The translations under genes and the position numbers were made by a program. Source: Pseudoalteromonas sp049257235 (GTDB lineage Bacteria; Pseudomonadota; Gammaproteobacteria; Enterobacterales; Alteromonadaceae). From it: 64,000 nt of DNA. Position 1 is the stretch's first letter, and each line of letters opens with the position of its first letter. The DNA lies in the NCBI RefSeq assembly GCF_049257235.1, contig NZ_JBMMUF010000001.1:248001-312000 (forward strand), written 5' to 3'. The notes under the pieces were generated by a model. The model saw only the letters and a program-made list of their open reading frames with translations. It searched no databases and was not told where the DNA came from. Below, piece after piece: positions 23,448-32,390 of the stretch.

Positions 23448-25079
23448 ATGTCACAACAAGTAACTGGCTCTGCACATATATTAATTGTTGAAGAACAACC
23501 CTTAGCCCTGAGCTACATGAAGCAGTCTCTTGAACGCTTGGGTTACAAAGCGTTGCGCTTTGCAGAAAGTGCAAATGCGGCCAAAGAGCTGTGCAAAGAC
23601 CAAAAGTTTGATCTCATCATATGCGCTTTCAACCTCAGCAAGAACCAAGATGGTTACCAACTCTACGAAGAACTCAAAGTTAAAAAATTAATTAAAGGGT
23701 CGACAGGGTTTATTTTTATATCGGCTGAGACTTCAGGTGAATTGGTACACAGTGTTTTAGAACTTCATCCCGATGACTTCTTGGTTAAGCCATTTAACAC
23801 CTTCGAGCTTAAAAGTCGTATTGAGAGAATCGTCAAACGTAAACATGCCCTTAAAAGCATTTATCAACTCATTGATGACGAAAATTATTCAAAAGCAATT
23901 AGAGCGATTGATACAAAGCTGGTTGCGAACCAAGGCTATGCAGCTGTTTTACTCAGGTTAAAGGGCGACAGTTTATTACTACAAAAACACTGGGAAGAGG
24001 CAAAAACCTTCTTTAAATCAGTGTTAGACATACAGAAATTCACTTGGGCAAGAATTGGCTTAGTGGAAGCGATGATTGGCAATAATGAGCATAACCTTGC
24101 ACATCGTATGTTAAAGGCCATGTTGGAGCGCCCAGAGACTAGACTAGTGGCTTATGACTTATTATCTCAATTAGAGATTAAACTAAATCAATATGACCAA
24201 GCTCAAGAATATCTTGTAGCAGCAACAACAATGGCTCCTCGCAACCTTGACCGCCAAGAAAACCTCTCGCAAGTAGCTCAAATTAATCATGATTATGAGC
24301 AAAATTACCTGACTTGTAGAGACATTGCTAAGTACGCCAAACACTCAGTACACGATTCTCCAGATGTGTATCTTAACGCTGCAAGAGCAAGTATCGATTA
24401 TGCACTCACTACTGATCAAACCGATAGTATTACTCGCGTTACTCGACAAACTACCAAATATCTCAATGATTTAAAGCAACAGTTTCCCGATGCCCATCAA
24501 CAAGAGCAAGTAGATGTACTCACCGCTCGTCTTCATTACTTAAACGATGAGCATCAAAAGGCAAAAATGCTGCTAGAGCAACTTGCCTCAGACGATACCC
24601 CTATTCGCTCTATTGACGCATCTTTGGATCAAGCAAAAGCGTATCATGAAGTTGGTTTTCATACGCAGGCGCAAGCTTTGTACAGCAAAATTATTGAGCA
24701 TTGTGAGCGCTACCCTGAGCGCAGCTCAGAGCTACAACTTAAAAGCGCCATTCAGCAGCAAACTGAACGTAAAGAGCTACGGATGGGCCCACGGGAACTT
24801 AATAACCACGCTGTTGAAAAGTTTTCGCAAGGCAACTATTTACTTGCTTTGGAAGCCTTTACGCAAGCTTTTAGAGTCATGCCAAAAAACCGCAGCATTG
24901 CATTGAACCTACTGCAATGCCTATATGAAGGAAGTATCAGACAAGGCATGACTTTTAACCAACAATTGGCAAAACGTTGTATTGATCTGTTAGATGCCTC
25001 AGAGCTTGATGGAGAAATGGCACAGCGATACGACAAAATTAAAGAAAAGTACATCAGTAAGCACCCTCAAGCGAGTTAA
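23448..25079 (+). CDS. Degenerate receiver domain fused to TPR repeats
   Basis: A 543-residue cytoplasmic protein. Residues 9-125 form a CheY-like receiver: acidic pair Glu15-Glu16, switch Ser in FIFISAET and Lys in FLVKPF are present, but the phosphoacceptor aspartate position is Ala60 (DLIICAFNL), so it is unlikely to be phosphorylated. The remaining 400 residues are helical with tetratricopeptide-like repeats (for example GYAAVLLRLKGDSLLLQKHW and NNHAVEKFSQGNYLLALEAF). There is no DNA-binding or enzymatic output domain, so it probably acts by protein-protein contacts. Similar receiver-TPR proteins occur in Vibrio and Shewanella; function is unknown. Alone between the tRNA-Val array and a DUF885 gene. 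Confidence 0.85.
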   Translation: MSQQVTGSAHILIVEEQPLALSYMKQSLERLGYKALRFAESANAAKELCKDQKFDLIICAFNLSKNQDGYQLYEELKVKKLIKGSTGFIFISAETSGELVHSVLELHPDDFLVKPFNTFELKSRIERIVKRKHALKSIYQLIDDENYSKAIRAIDTKLVANQGYAAVLLRLKGDSLLLQKHWEEAKTFFKSVLDIQKFTWARIGLVEAMIGNNEHNLAHRMLKAMLERPETRLVAYDLLSQLEIKLNQYDQAQEYLVAATTMAPRNLDRQENLSQVAQINHDYEQNYLTCRDIAKYAKHSVHDSPDVYLNAARASIDYALTTDQTDSITRVTRQTTKYLNDLKQQFPDAHQQEQVDVLTARLHYLNDEHQKAKMLLEQLASDDTPIRSIDASLDQAKAYHEVGFHTQAQALYSKIIEHCERYPERSSELQLKSAIQQQTERKELRMGPRELNNHAVEKFSQGNYLLALEAFTQAFRVMPKNRSIALNLLQCLYEGSIRQGMTFNQQLAKRCIDLLDASELDGEMAQRYDKIKEKYISKHPQAS

Positions 25080-25167
25080 CTTGAGCCAATAGGCTGACCA
25101 ACCTAGCATTCATCGACAAAGCCTGTATATTGTTGCCATCAACATGCCCAAAATAAATGAGTCCTAT

Positions 25168-27024
25168 ATGAATAAAATCAACGCTCTCGCGCTTGGCGTT
25201 GCCTTAGCGCTTGCTGGGTGCCAAGAGGCTCCAAGTACATCTGAGCAGCAACCTGTGTTAGAACAACAACTGCCTGGACATGAACAAGTGCACGCTGCGG
25301 TAGATGAATACACTAACACATTCATTTCACATCAAAGTGCCCTCGCTACATCTTTAAAGCTGCCAGTTGAGCAATATGGCCATTACAGCGCTAAATTGCC
25401 GGATTACTCAGTTGTTGGTATGCAACGCCTACAGCAAGATATGGCTCAAGCAGCCAGCAAGCTAAAGGCATTGCAGCATGACAAACTCGATGACAAAGAC
25501 GCACTTCACCTAAAAATAAATGAGGTTATTGCCAACTATTACGCGGGCGATAGTGAGTTTGCAGCAGGTTATATCGATACATGGGGCGGCCACTTGCCGT
25601 ATATCGTCAATCAGTTGTCAGGGCCACTCATTGACTTACCTAATATTCTTAAAGACCAACACGAAGTTGCATCTGAGCAAGATGCTAAAGATTATTTAGC
25701 ACGACTCGAGGCACTCAGCACTGTTGCCAAGCAAGTACAAGAGAAAGTAAATGCAGATGCGCAACTAGGTGTGATATTACCCAAAGCATTGTTTCCAAAT
25801 ACCCTTGGATACTTGCAAAATTTCACGGCAGATTTACCGAGTGAACACCCACTTGTCAGCTCATTCAAAGAGAAACTAGCGCTACTTGATGAAATTGATG
25901 AGCAACAACGTCAAAGCTTTATTATGCAAGCACAAGAAATTGTGCGTGGCAAAATCTACCCTGCTTTTGCCGCTGTACTAAAAGATATGCAAGAACTTGA
26001 GCAACAGGCGCCAGAACAAGTAGGGATTTGGGCTCAACCCAATGGCGAAGCATTTTATCAGCACGAAATAACCTACCTTGGCGACTCTTCAATGAGCGCA
26101 GAACAAATACACCAAGTAGGATTGGATGAAGTTAAACGCATTACTGCACGCATGGATGAGATCCTCAAAGCTAATGGCTACGTTGAAGGCACTGTGAATG
26201 AGCGTTTACAGCAACTCAATGAAGATCCGCGCTTTTTATACCCAGATAGTGATGAAGGCCGTGCTGAACTGTTGGAATTTTTACGTGGCGAGATCACTCA
26301 TATTAACGAAAAAGCGCCTGAGTATTTCTCAACATTACCACCACAAGAAGTACAGGTACGTCGTATTCCTGTCGCTGTTGAAGCAGGCTCTGCGGGCGGC
26401 TATTACAATCCACCGTCACTCGATGGCTCTCGTCCTGGGGTGTTTTATATTAACCTCAAAGACATGAAAGCCGTGCCTAGCTTTGGCATGAAAACTTTGA
26501 CCTATCACGAGGCTGTACCGGGGCATCATTTCCAAATTGCTTTGAATATGTTGCAACAAGACATCGGCTTGATGCGCCAAAACGCTTCTTTCAATGCGTA
26601 TGTCGAAGGTTGGGCTCTTTACTCTGAGCTGGTCGCTTACGAAATGGGCATGTATGAAAATGATCCATTTGGGGATCTTGGTCGTCTCCAAGCAGAAGTA
26701 TACAGAGCGGCACGTTTAGTCGTTGATACGGGTCTGCATCATAAAAAGTGGACTCGTCAACAAGCGATTGATTACTTCGCCCAAGCAACAGGCAGCCCAA
26801 TGGGTGATGTGGTTCCAGCCATTGACCGTTATATAGCATGGCCTGGGCAAGCGCTTGGCTATAAGCTCGGAATGATTAAATTGGTAGAACTTCGTGAACG
26901 AGCCAAAGAAGCCCTAGGCGACAAATTCGACATCAAGGCCTTCCATGATGTCATCTTGTTATCTGGTGCACGTCCTATGACAATTGTTGAACAGGACGTA
27001 AACGCTTGGATAAGCGCACACTAA
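25168..27024 (+). CDS. DUF885-family lipoprotein, putative metallopeptidase
   Basis: A 618-residue predicted lipoprotein. ATG at 25168 gives MNKINALALGVALALAGCQE, with lipobox LAGC, so it is preferred over the ATG eight codons earlier. The body matches DUF885: YIDTWGGHLPY early, the HEAVPGHHFQIAL motif (an HExxH-like zinc site), FNAYVEGWALYSE, RLVVDTGLHHKKWTRQQAIDYF and a C-terminal PGQALGYKLG. DUF885 proteins are thought to be zinc-dependent peptidases of the cell envelope; the substrate is not known. A strong terminator follows the stop codon. Confidence 0.87.
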   Translation: MNKINALALGVALALAGCQEAPSTSEQQPVLEQQLPGHEQVHAAVDEYTNTFISHQSALATSLKLPVEQYGHYSAKLPDYSVVGMQRLQQDMAQAASKLKALQHDKLDDKDALHLKINEVIANYYAGDSEFAAGYIDTWGGHLPYIVNQLSGPLIDLPNILKDQHEVASEQDAKDYLARLEALSTVAKQVQEKVNADAQLGVILPKALFPNTLGYLQNFTADLPSEHPLVSSFKEKLALLDEIDEQQRQSFIMQAQEIVRGKIYPAFAAVLKDMQELEQQAPEQVGIWAQPNGEAFYQHEITYLGDSSMSAEQIHQVGLDEVKRITARMDEILKANGYVEGTVNERLQQLNEDPRFLYPDSDEGRAELLEFLRGEITHINEKAPEYFSTLPPQEVQVRRIPVAVEAGSAGGYYNPPSLDGSRPGVFYINLKDMKAVPSFGMKTLTYHEAVPGHHFQIALNMLQQDIGLMRQNASFNAYVEGWALYSELVAYEMGMYENDPFGDLGRLQAEVYRAARLVVDTGLHHKKWTRQQAIDYFAQATGSPMGDVVPAIDRYIAWPGQALGYKLGMIKLVELRERAKEALGDKFDIKAFHDVILLSGARPMTIVEQDVNAWISAH

Positions 27025-27031
27025 TAATGAC

Positions 27032-27054
27032 AAAGGGCTCCTTGGAGCCCTTTT
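27032..27054 (+). terminator. Intrinsic terminator after the DUF885 gene
   Basis: AAAGGGCTCC-TT-GGAGCCCTTT forms a perfect 10-base stem with a two-base apex and continues into T-rich sequence, seven bases after the stop codon. Confidence 0.88.
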
Positions 27055-27379
27055 CCTTGTTCGTCACACCGATAGTAAAGCACTCGCCCAGCGCATATAA
27101 GGTGGTGTATTACATGTCGCTGCAAATTCGAGCATGTGAATTCTTGGTATTATGTACTTTTGCAGCAGTCATCGGGTTCAACCAAAGGTCAACATTCTCC
27201 ACGATTTAGTACCTAAATCACTATAAATAGTAAGGTTAATATGGCTATATCGTTATTATTTATGCTACTTTTATTTTAGGGCACGAGTGAATTCATCGTC
27301 CTGAAATAACAAGTAAAGATGGACTTTACTGGCAGCTGTTAGTTGTGCACATAGCACTAGCAAAGTATCCAAGGTAAAT
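27055..27379. other. Gap before the diguanylate cyclase gene
   Basis: 325 AT-rich bases with no convincing gene, RNA or repeat. It presumably holds the promoter of the GGDEF gene. Confidence 0.5.
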
Positions 27380-28663
27380 ATGAAGCTAAAAAACATCGAC
27401 GCCCCAAAAATTATAGAGTCACTTAAAGAAGGTGTCGTTGTTCACAATGCTAATACTGAAATCCTCTACGCCAACTCTCGCGCACTGACTCTCCTGCGCT
27501 TAAGTGAAGATCAAGCCATGGGCAAAGATGCTCTGGATCCCAAATGGCGATTTATCAATACCGCTCAGCAACCCCTCCCTCTCGAAGAATATCCAGTAAA
27601 TAAGGCAATCACCCAAAAGGGGCCTGTGTCAAATATTGAGGTGGGGATCTGTGACAGTTCACAATCCAAAACTACGTGGGTGTTATGTGATGCTTATCCG
27701 CACATGAATGAAAATAATGAGGTGGAGTATGTTGTTGTTACATTTTGGGAGTTAGCAGCAGATAAGTTCTTGCTGCCCTTTGAAGCTATTTTTGCCAACG
27801 CCAATGATGTCATTGTCATTACCGAAGCTAACACCATTGAAAAAGCCGAAGGCGGGCCAAAAATTGTTTATGTTAATCAAGCTTTTACTGAACTTACAGG
27901 CTATGAGCCTGAAGAAGTTATCGGTAAAACACCGCGGATGTTACAAGGCAAAGAGACCTGCCCTGAAACGAGAAAGCGGGTGAGAAATGCATTGCTTAAT
28001 CAGGAATCTGTTCGCGAGTCTATCTACAACTACTCAAAGTCGGGAATTGGCTACTGGCTTGATATGAATATATTCCCATTGAAGAATGCGGTTGGTGAAC
28101 TCACTCACTTTGCGGCTGTTGAACGTGATATTACCGAGCAAAAGCTTATGGAAGCTGAGCTCAGAGATATCGCTTCCAAAGATCAACTCACTAATTTACT
28201 CAATCGCAGAGGCTTCTACGATGAAGTAAATCGAGTTATTGGCCTGCATCCGATCCACGGCACAGCAAGCGTCGCGATGATAGATCTGGATCACTTTAAA
28301 CGTGTCAATGATACCTACGGTCACGAATGTGGTGACAGAGCATTACAGTTAGTCGCTAAGAAGCTCAAAGCCTCATTTCGTGGCAGTGACTTATTATGCC
28401 GTTTTGGTGGTGAGGAATTTGTAGTTGTGTTGCCCAATGCCAAGCTCGCCGACAGCCAAATCAAATTGGACGAGTTTAGGCAGATGGTCGCCGACTCTAC
28501 TTTAAAACTCAGTGATGTACACACCACACGTATAACACTGAGCATTGGCTTGACCTATATCGACAGCCACACTAAATCGTTTGAACACGCCCTTAAAGAA
28601 GCTGATAAAGCTCTCTACGAAGCCAAAGCAACAGGGCGTAATCGCACTATCGTGTTTGCTTAA
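27380..28663 (+). CDS. PAS-PAS-GGDEF diguanylate cyclase
   Basis: A 427-residue cytoplasmic enzyme predicted to make cyclic di-GMP. Two PAS domains (about residues 8-125 and 133-255, the second with the NQAFTELTGYEPEEVIGKTPRMLQG pattern and a PAC motif VERDITEQK) precede a GGDEF domain. The active-site loop is GGEEF (343-347), and a product-inhibition RxxD motif (RGSD, 334-337) sits five residues before it, so activity and feedback inhibition should both be intact. The second PAS resembles LOV-like sequences but lacks the NCRFLQ cysteine motif, so light sensing is not supported. No membrane segments. Confidence 0.92.
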   Translation: MKLKNIDAPKIIESLKEGVVVHNANTEILYANSRALTLLRLSEDQAMGKDALDPKWRFINTAQQPLPLEEYPVNKAITQKGPVSNIEVGICDSSQSKTTWVLCDAYPHMNENNEVEYVVVTFWELAADKFLLPFEAIFANANDVIVITEANTIEKAEGGPKIVYVNQAFTELTGYEPEEVIGKTPRMLQGKETCPETRKRVRNALLNQESVRESIYNYSKSGIGYWLDMNIFPLKNAVGELTHFAAVERDITEQKLMEAELRDIASKDQLTNLLNRRGFYDEVNRVIGLHPIHGTASVAMIDLDHFKRVNDTYGHECGDRALQLVAKKLKASFRGSDLLCRFGGEEFVVVLPNAKLADSQIKLDEFRQMVADSTLKLSDVHTTRITLSIGLTYIDSHTKSFEHALKEADKALYEAKATGRNRTIVFA

Positions 28664-28696
28664 TTAACGCCAAATGCTTGCCAAAGTGCCTATCTT

Positions 28697-29137
28697 CTAT
28701 GCCTTCTTGATTGCAGCAGCGTTAATACAATAACGCAAATATGACGGCGCAGGACCATCTGGAAATACATGCCCTAAGTGCGCATCGCATACACTACATA
28801 CTGTCTCTACACGGCTCATACCGTGACTCATATCGCCAATATAGGCAATGGCATTGTCTGATGCTGGTTGGGTAAAAGACGGCCAACCACTGCCGCTGTC
28901 AAACTTTTCATCACCGTCAAACAACACGTTGTCGCAACATACACAATGATATCGCCCCGGTTCAAACACAGTGCAAGACTCACTGCTAAATGGCCGCTCA
29001 GTGCCCTTCATTCTGGTCACGTAAAACTGCTCTTCAGTTAAAATCTCGCGCCACTGCTCGAGTGTTTTTTCAACGCGCCTATCCGGTGCAAGGTTACCCT
29101 TGGCGCTATAGTGAAGGATAGTTTTCCAATCAAGCAT
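28697..29137 (-). CDS. msrB: Peptide methionine (R)-S-oxide reductase
   Basis: Reduces methionine-R-sulfoxide in oxidised proteins. The 146-residue product has two CxxC zinc-binding pairs (CVCC and CSVC), the GSGWPSFTQP signature and the catalytic cysteine in YLRYCINAAA near the C-terminus. ATG at 29137 is chosen because GGAGAGAGAT precedes it; a longer frame from TTG at 29149 would put that ribosome-binding site inside the coding sequence. It follows the LysR-type gene on the same strand by 20 bases and may be cotranscribed with it. Confidence 0.95.
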   Translation of the reverse strand: MLDWKTILHYSAKGNLAPDRRVEKTLEQWREILTEEQFYVTRMKGTERPFSSESCTVFEPGRYHCVCCDNVLFDGDEKFDSGSGWPSFTQPASDNAIAYIGDMSHGMSRVETVCSVCDAHLGHVFPDGPAPSYLRYCINAAAIKKA

Positions 29138-29157
29138 ATCTCTCTCCAAAAGAACGG

Positions 29158-30027
29158 CTATAGGTATTTGCGAGCCTGTTCAATAATAGACTTTACCCTA
29201 TTTTGCATTACTTTCCCGCGTTGCCAACACAAATACAGTGTTTCACAGACCTCATGAGTTAGGTGATGCACTCGGATCCCTTGTTGTTGCGCAAATGCAT
29301 TCACAGCATGTGCTGGCAATACGGTAAAGCCTAATCCGCGGCTCACTGGCTCCAAAATGAGATGTATTTGATTACAAAAGCCGCTTTTATGGAATAAGTC
29401 ACTGTGATTGAACTGCCGATAGTTGGCACTCAACAACAAATGGGCATGATGGGCACCATCGGGGTGATCAATAAAGCCAAGTTCACATAGAACCGGCCAA
29501 CTTGGTTCCTCAATATCGACAGGCGTCACCAATAGCAAAGGCTCGTTGGCAATGACCTCGCTGCACACCTGCGCCGAGGTTGATGGCCGAGTCATAAAGC
29601 CAACATCAACATCACCTCGCTCAAGTGCCTGTTGGATACTCGAATTTGGAGCAAAACGATAATCAACAGCAAGCTTGGCGTGTTGCTGTTGTAACTCGAG
29701 CAAGTGCGGGTATATTTTCAGGCCCACACTGCCCGGTGACATAATGCGAACTAGTCCTTCAAAAGGAGGGTCGGCAACAACAGTTTGCTCTAAGTTAGTC
29801 AATGCCAAAAAGACTGAATCGGCTTGCTCGAGTAACCGCTCTCCTGCATCAGTTAATTTAAACTGCTTTTTAGCACGGATGATTAAGGCCACCCCCAACT
29901 GCTCTTCAAGCTTATTAATATGTTGACTAACACCAGACTGAGTCATGTACAAACGTTCAGCAGTGCGTGTGAAGTGCCCCACTTCGGCAAGCGTACAAAA
30001 TGTTTTCAACCAAGTTAAATTGATCAT
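29158..30027 (-). CDS. LysR-family transcriptional regulator
   Basis: A 289-residue LysR-type regulator. The N-terminal winged helix-turn-helix (WLKTFCTLAEVGHFTRTAERLYMTQSGVSQHINKLEEQLG) is clear, followed by the substrate-binding domain (GLVRIMSPGSVGLKIYPHLLELQQQ). It is divergent from a VOC-family gene across 92 bases, the usual layout of a LysR regulator and its target, and it precedes msrB on its own strand. The effector is unknown. Confidence 0.9.
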   Translation of the reverse strand: MINLTWLKTFCTLAEVGHFTRTAERLYMTQSGVSQHINKLEEQLGVALIIRAKKQFKLTDAGERLLEQADSVFLALTNLEQTVVADPPFEGLVRIMSPGSVGLKIYPHLLELQQQHAKLAVDYRFAPNSSIQQALERGDVDVGFMTRPSTSAQVCSEVIANEPLLLVTPVDIEEPSWPVLCELGFIDHPDGAHHAHLLLSANYRQFNHSDLFHKSGFCNQIHLILEPVSRGLGFTVLPAHAVNAFAQQQGIRVHHLTHEVCETLYLCWQRGKVMQNRVKSIIEQARKYL

Positions 30028-30119
30028 TACATAATATGATTAGAATAATGAATTTTGATAATTGTACATAATTTACTCCACTTTGTATTCTGATGTTATT
30101 GATACACAGGAGACAAATT

Positions 30120-30620
30120 ATGAGTCACGTTTACCCACGCAACTTTTCGCACATTGGTATTTCCGTTCCAGATCTAGAAAAAGCAGTAGAGTTTTACACG
30201 CAAGTGCTTGGCTGGTATTTGATCATGAAACCAACACAAATCGAAGAAGATGACAGTGCCATTGGTGAAATGTGCACAGACGTGTTTGGTGCAGGTTGGC
30301 AACGCTTTCGTATTGCCCACTTATCAACGGGTGACCGCATTGGCGTAGAGTTATTTGAATTTAAAAATCAAACAAACCCTGAAGATAACTTCGAATATTG
30401 GAAAACAGGCATTTTCCATTTCTGCGTGCAGGACCCGAATGTTGAAGAACTTGCTGAGCGTATCGTTGCTGCCGGTGGTAAAAAACGCATGGAAAAGCCT
30501 CGCTATTACTATCCAGGTGAAAAGCCATACCGCATGATTTATATGGAAGACCCATTTGGAAATATTTTAGAAATTTACAGCCACAGCTACGAATTAATCT
30601 ACAGCGAAGGCGCATATTAA
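30120..30620 (+). CDS. VOC-superfamily (glyoxalase/bleomycin resistance-like) protein
   Basis: A 166-residue vicinal-oxygen-chelate protein with two beta-alpha-beta-beta-beta modules: HIGISVPDLEKAVEFYTQVLGW at the start and EDPFGNILEIYSHSYE at the end. His and Glu residues at standard metal positions are retained, so it could be a lyase or dioxygenase-like enzyme, but the substrate cannot be told. ATG at 30120 has AGGAG seven to eleven bases upstream and gives the standard N-terminus. Divergent from the LysR gene, which probably regulates it; an intrinsic terminator follows. Confidence 0.82.
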   Translation: MSHVYPRNFSHIGISVPDLEKAVEFYTQVLGWYLIMKPTQIEEDDSAIGEMCTDVFGAGWQRFRIAHLSTGDRIGVELFEFKNQTNPEDNFEYWKTGIFHFCVQDPNVEELAERIVAAGGKKRMEKPRYYYPGEKPYRMIYMEDPFGNILEIYSHSYELIYSEGAY

Positions 30621-30624
30621 ACGC

Positions 30625-30655
30625 AAAAGGGGTGCTGTTGTAAGCGCCCTTTTTT
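30625..30655 (+). terminator. Intrinsic terminator after the VOC gene
   Basis: AAAAGGG and CCCTTTT pair around a loop that can extend the stem with a bulge, followed by a run of six Ts, just past the stop codon. Confidence 0.75.
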
Positions 30656-30755
30656 GATCTTGCACAGCATTTTTGTAATACCTCACACGAAAACTCGCTA
30701 TCTCGCTGTGATACCATTATTATGCTTGCTCATTTTTGCTAACGAGAATTTTATT

Positions 30756-31091
30756 ATGTCGCTTCCTCCTTGCCCTAAATGCAACTCTGAATACGTATAC
30801 GAAGACCAAACAAACTTGGTCTGCCCAGAGTGCGCCTACGAATGGAACCCGAACGAAGTTGCTGATGAGGATACCGTTATCGTCAAAGATGCAAATGGCA
30901 CGGTATTAAGTGAAGGTGACAAAGTGACGGTTGCTAAGGACCTCAAAGTGAAAGGCAGCTCACAAGTCATTAAAATAGGCACCAAAGCGCTAGTTCGACG
31001 AATTCTTGATAAAAAAGACCATGAACTCGATTGTAAAGTGGATGGTGTAGGCGAGATGATGGTAACCGCAGCGTTCGTTAAAAAAGCCTAA
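30756..31091 (+). CDS. PhnA/YjdM-family zinc-ribbon protein
   Basis: A 111-residue protein of the PhnA/YjdM family. The N-terminus has a zinc ribbon (CPKCNSEYVYED, then CPECAYEWN), and the C-terminal part is the typical KGSSQVIKIGTKALVRRILDKKDHELDCKVDG barrel. The family was named from the phn region, but a direct role in phosphonate breakdown is not supported, and no phn genes are here. Start ATG at 30756 gives MSLPPCPKCN; the longer open frame upstream has no family match. Confidence 0.88.
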   Translation: MSLPPCPKCNSEYVYEDQTNLVCPECAYEWNPNEVADEDTVIVKDANGTVLSEGDKVTVAKDLKVKGSSQVIKIGTKALVRRILDKKDHELDCKVDGVGEMMVTAAFVKKA

Positions 31092-31113
31092 AACACGCCC
31101 TAGGTAATCAATA

Positions 31114-31554
31114 TCAGTTGATTACCTTTACTTTTGTGTCTGCCAGCACACTTTGCATGTGTTGGCGCAATTGCTGTGCCTCCCCCACTACACTTAGCGA
31201 ATAATTCACGGTTTTCGTATTAATGTCGATACGATGCTCGCTCAGTGATACCGAATCAATATCCGCAAGTGTGATGCTCTGCCAATTACCTTGGAAATCA
31301 AACAATCCCGCCAACGAGCACACACGAAGTTGTCCTTGCTCTCGTAAAACGAAGCGGCTAACGTGGTTTCTATGGCGAAATATTGGGGTTAACCGATATA
31401 AGCAAGAACTCAGTGCCAACGTATACACACTCGCTATTGTTAGAGCCACAACTCCCCATGCTTGCGCTAGGTACACCAAAGCGATTGTGGGCAGTAATGC
31501 GATCAAGGTTACTTTAAATAATAAAACATCCACAGCACGCGGCGATGACATCAA
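31114..31554 (-). CDS. Small membrane protein of unknown function
   Basis: A 146-residue protein with two adjacent hydrophobic segments (about residues 11-30 and 33-50) and a soluble C-terminal half with alternating beta-strand pattern (SVSLSEHRIDINTKTVNYSLSVVG). It resembles small PH-like membrane proteins only in general layout. I do not recognise a family. Its start overlaps the DUF2919 gene by four bases, so it is the last gene of the ligA-downstream operon. Confidence 0.7.
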   Translation of the reverse strand: MMSSPRAVDVLLFKVTLIALLPTIALVYLAQAWGVVALTIASVYTLALSSCLYRLTPIFRHRNHVSRFVLREQGQLRVCSLAGLFDFQGNWQSITLADIDSVSLSEHRIDINTKTVNYSLSVVGEAQQLRQHMQSVLADTKVKVIN

Positions 31555-32045
31555 GGTTCCTTAGACTGAGTTTTGCTCTCAAGCTCATCTGGCCAATCAG
31601 CGAAAAACACTTTTAAATATCGGCTGCGCAGTAAAAACAATAGCACCCACGCAACGCCAACAGCTTGAATCGCAATATAAAACGAAAATTTATAATGCTG
31701 CTGAGATGCTTGCAAAATTAACCACCCCAAATCGAGTAGCGCACAGATGATAAGCGGCCAGCGCATAACCGGCCACATCGCTTTGAATAATGGTTTTGCG
31801 CCAGGGCGGCGAAATGAATAAACCGTTGCTGGTAAAATGGCGACTGCGGCAATACCAAGAGCAATAAAGAAGTCACTCTTTTGAGCATAGACTAGGGCTA
31901 CTAAGTCTAATTCTGGACGACGCGATATCGCCGCAAAAACCCAAATCAGATAAGGCCTAAGCAACACAATCAAGGCTAAGGTAAAGCCTATAGGCGTGCG
32001 ATACGCCCCGTGCTTATCCCAATACTCTGGCCCGTACACTTTCAC
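31551..32045 (-). CDS. DUF2919-family membrane protein
   Basis: A 164-residue protein with four hydrophobic segments. The start MKVYGPEYWDKHGAYRTPIGF and the LRPYLIWV segment match DUF2919 (E. coli YfeZ-like), a family of inner-membrane proteins with no known function. Four-base overlaps with both neighbours show translational coupling. Confidence 0.75.
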   Translation of the reverse strand: MKVYGPEYWDKHGAYRTPIGFTLALIVLLRPYLIWVFAAISRRPELDLVALVYAQKSDFFIALGIAAVAILPATVYSFRRPGAKPLFKAMWPVMRWPLIICALLDLGWLILQASQQHYKFSFYIAIQAVGVAWVLLFLLRSRYLKVFFADWPDELESKTQSKEP

Positions 32046-32386
32046 AGCTGTGACTTCCTATCAGCTAACACCCCTACCAAGATGAACGCTGCCAGCGCAG
32101 TAAGTGGTAAATACGTTGTACCAAAGAGCATCAGCGCCTGAGCCATGAAGGGACTTACCCACAAAGTCAGTACACCGAGACCAAAAGCGCTCACTAGCAC
32201 AAACACTAATGTGCGCAGCAAAAAGTGCTTACCTGCCACAATTTTCTTGATGGCCTTAATCACATCACCCGCATAGAGGCCGATAATACACACTACAAAT
32301 ACCAGAGCAATATCCCCTAGATACGGAGATAGCCATTGACCTAGACGGTAAAGCCCCGACTGTAGCCAAGATACAAAGCCATCCAT
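32042..32386 (-). CDS. DUF3392-family membrane protein
   Basis: A 114-residue protein with three hydrophobic segments, matching DUF3392 by its WLSPYLGDIALVFVVCIIGLY start and its position after ligA. Function unknown. ATG at 32386 is preferred: GGAGG lies eight bases upstream at the end of ligA, and this avoids the long overlap of the earlier ATG at 32410. Confidence 0.72.
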   Translation of the reverse strand: MDGFVSWLQSGLYRLGQWLSPYLGDIALVFVVCIIGLYAGDVIKAIKKIVAGKHFLLRTLVFVLVSAFGLGVLTLWVSPFMAQALMLFGTTYLPLTALAAFILVGVLADRKSQL

Positions 32387-32390
32387 CGTC

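Noticed and set aside
27780..28130. Second PAS of the diguanylate cyclase as a LOV photosensor
   Set aside because: The sequence pattern resembles LOV-like PAS but lacks the flavin-binding cysteine motif.
30654..30755. N-terminal extension of the PhnA/YjdM-like protein
   Set aside because: The extension overlaps the terminator area of the previous gene and the family starts at the later ATG.
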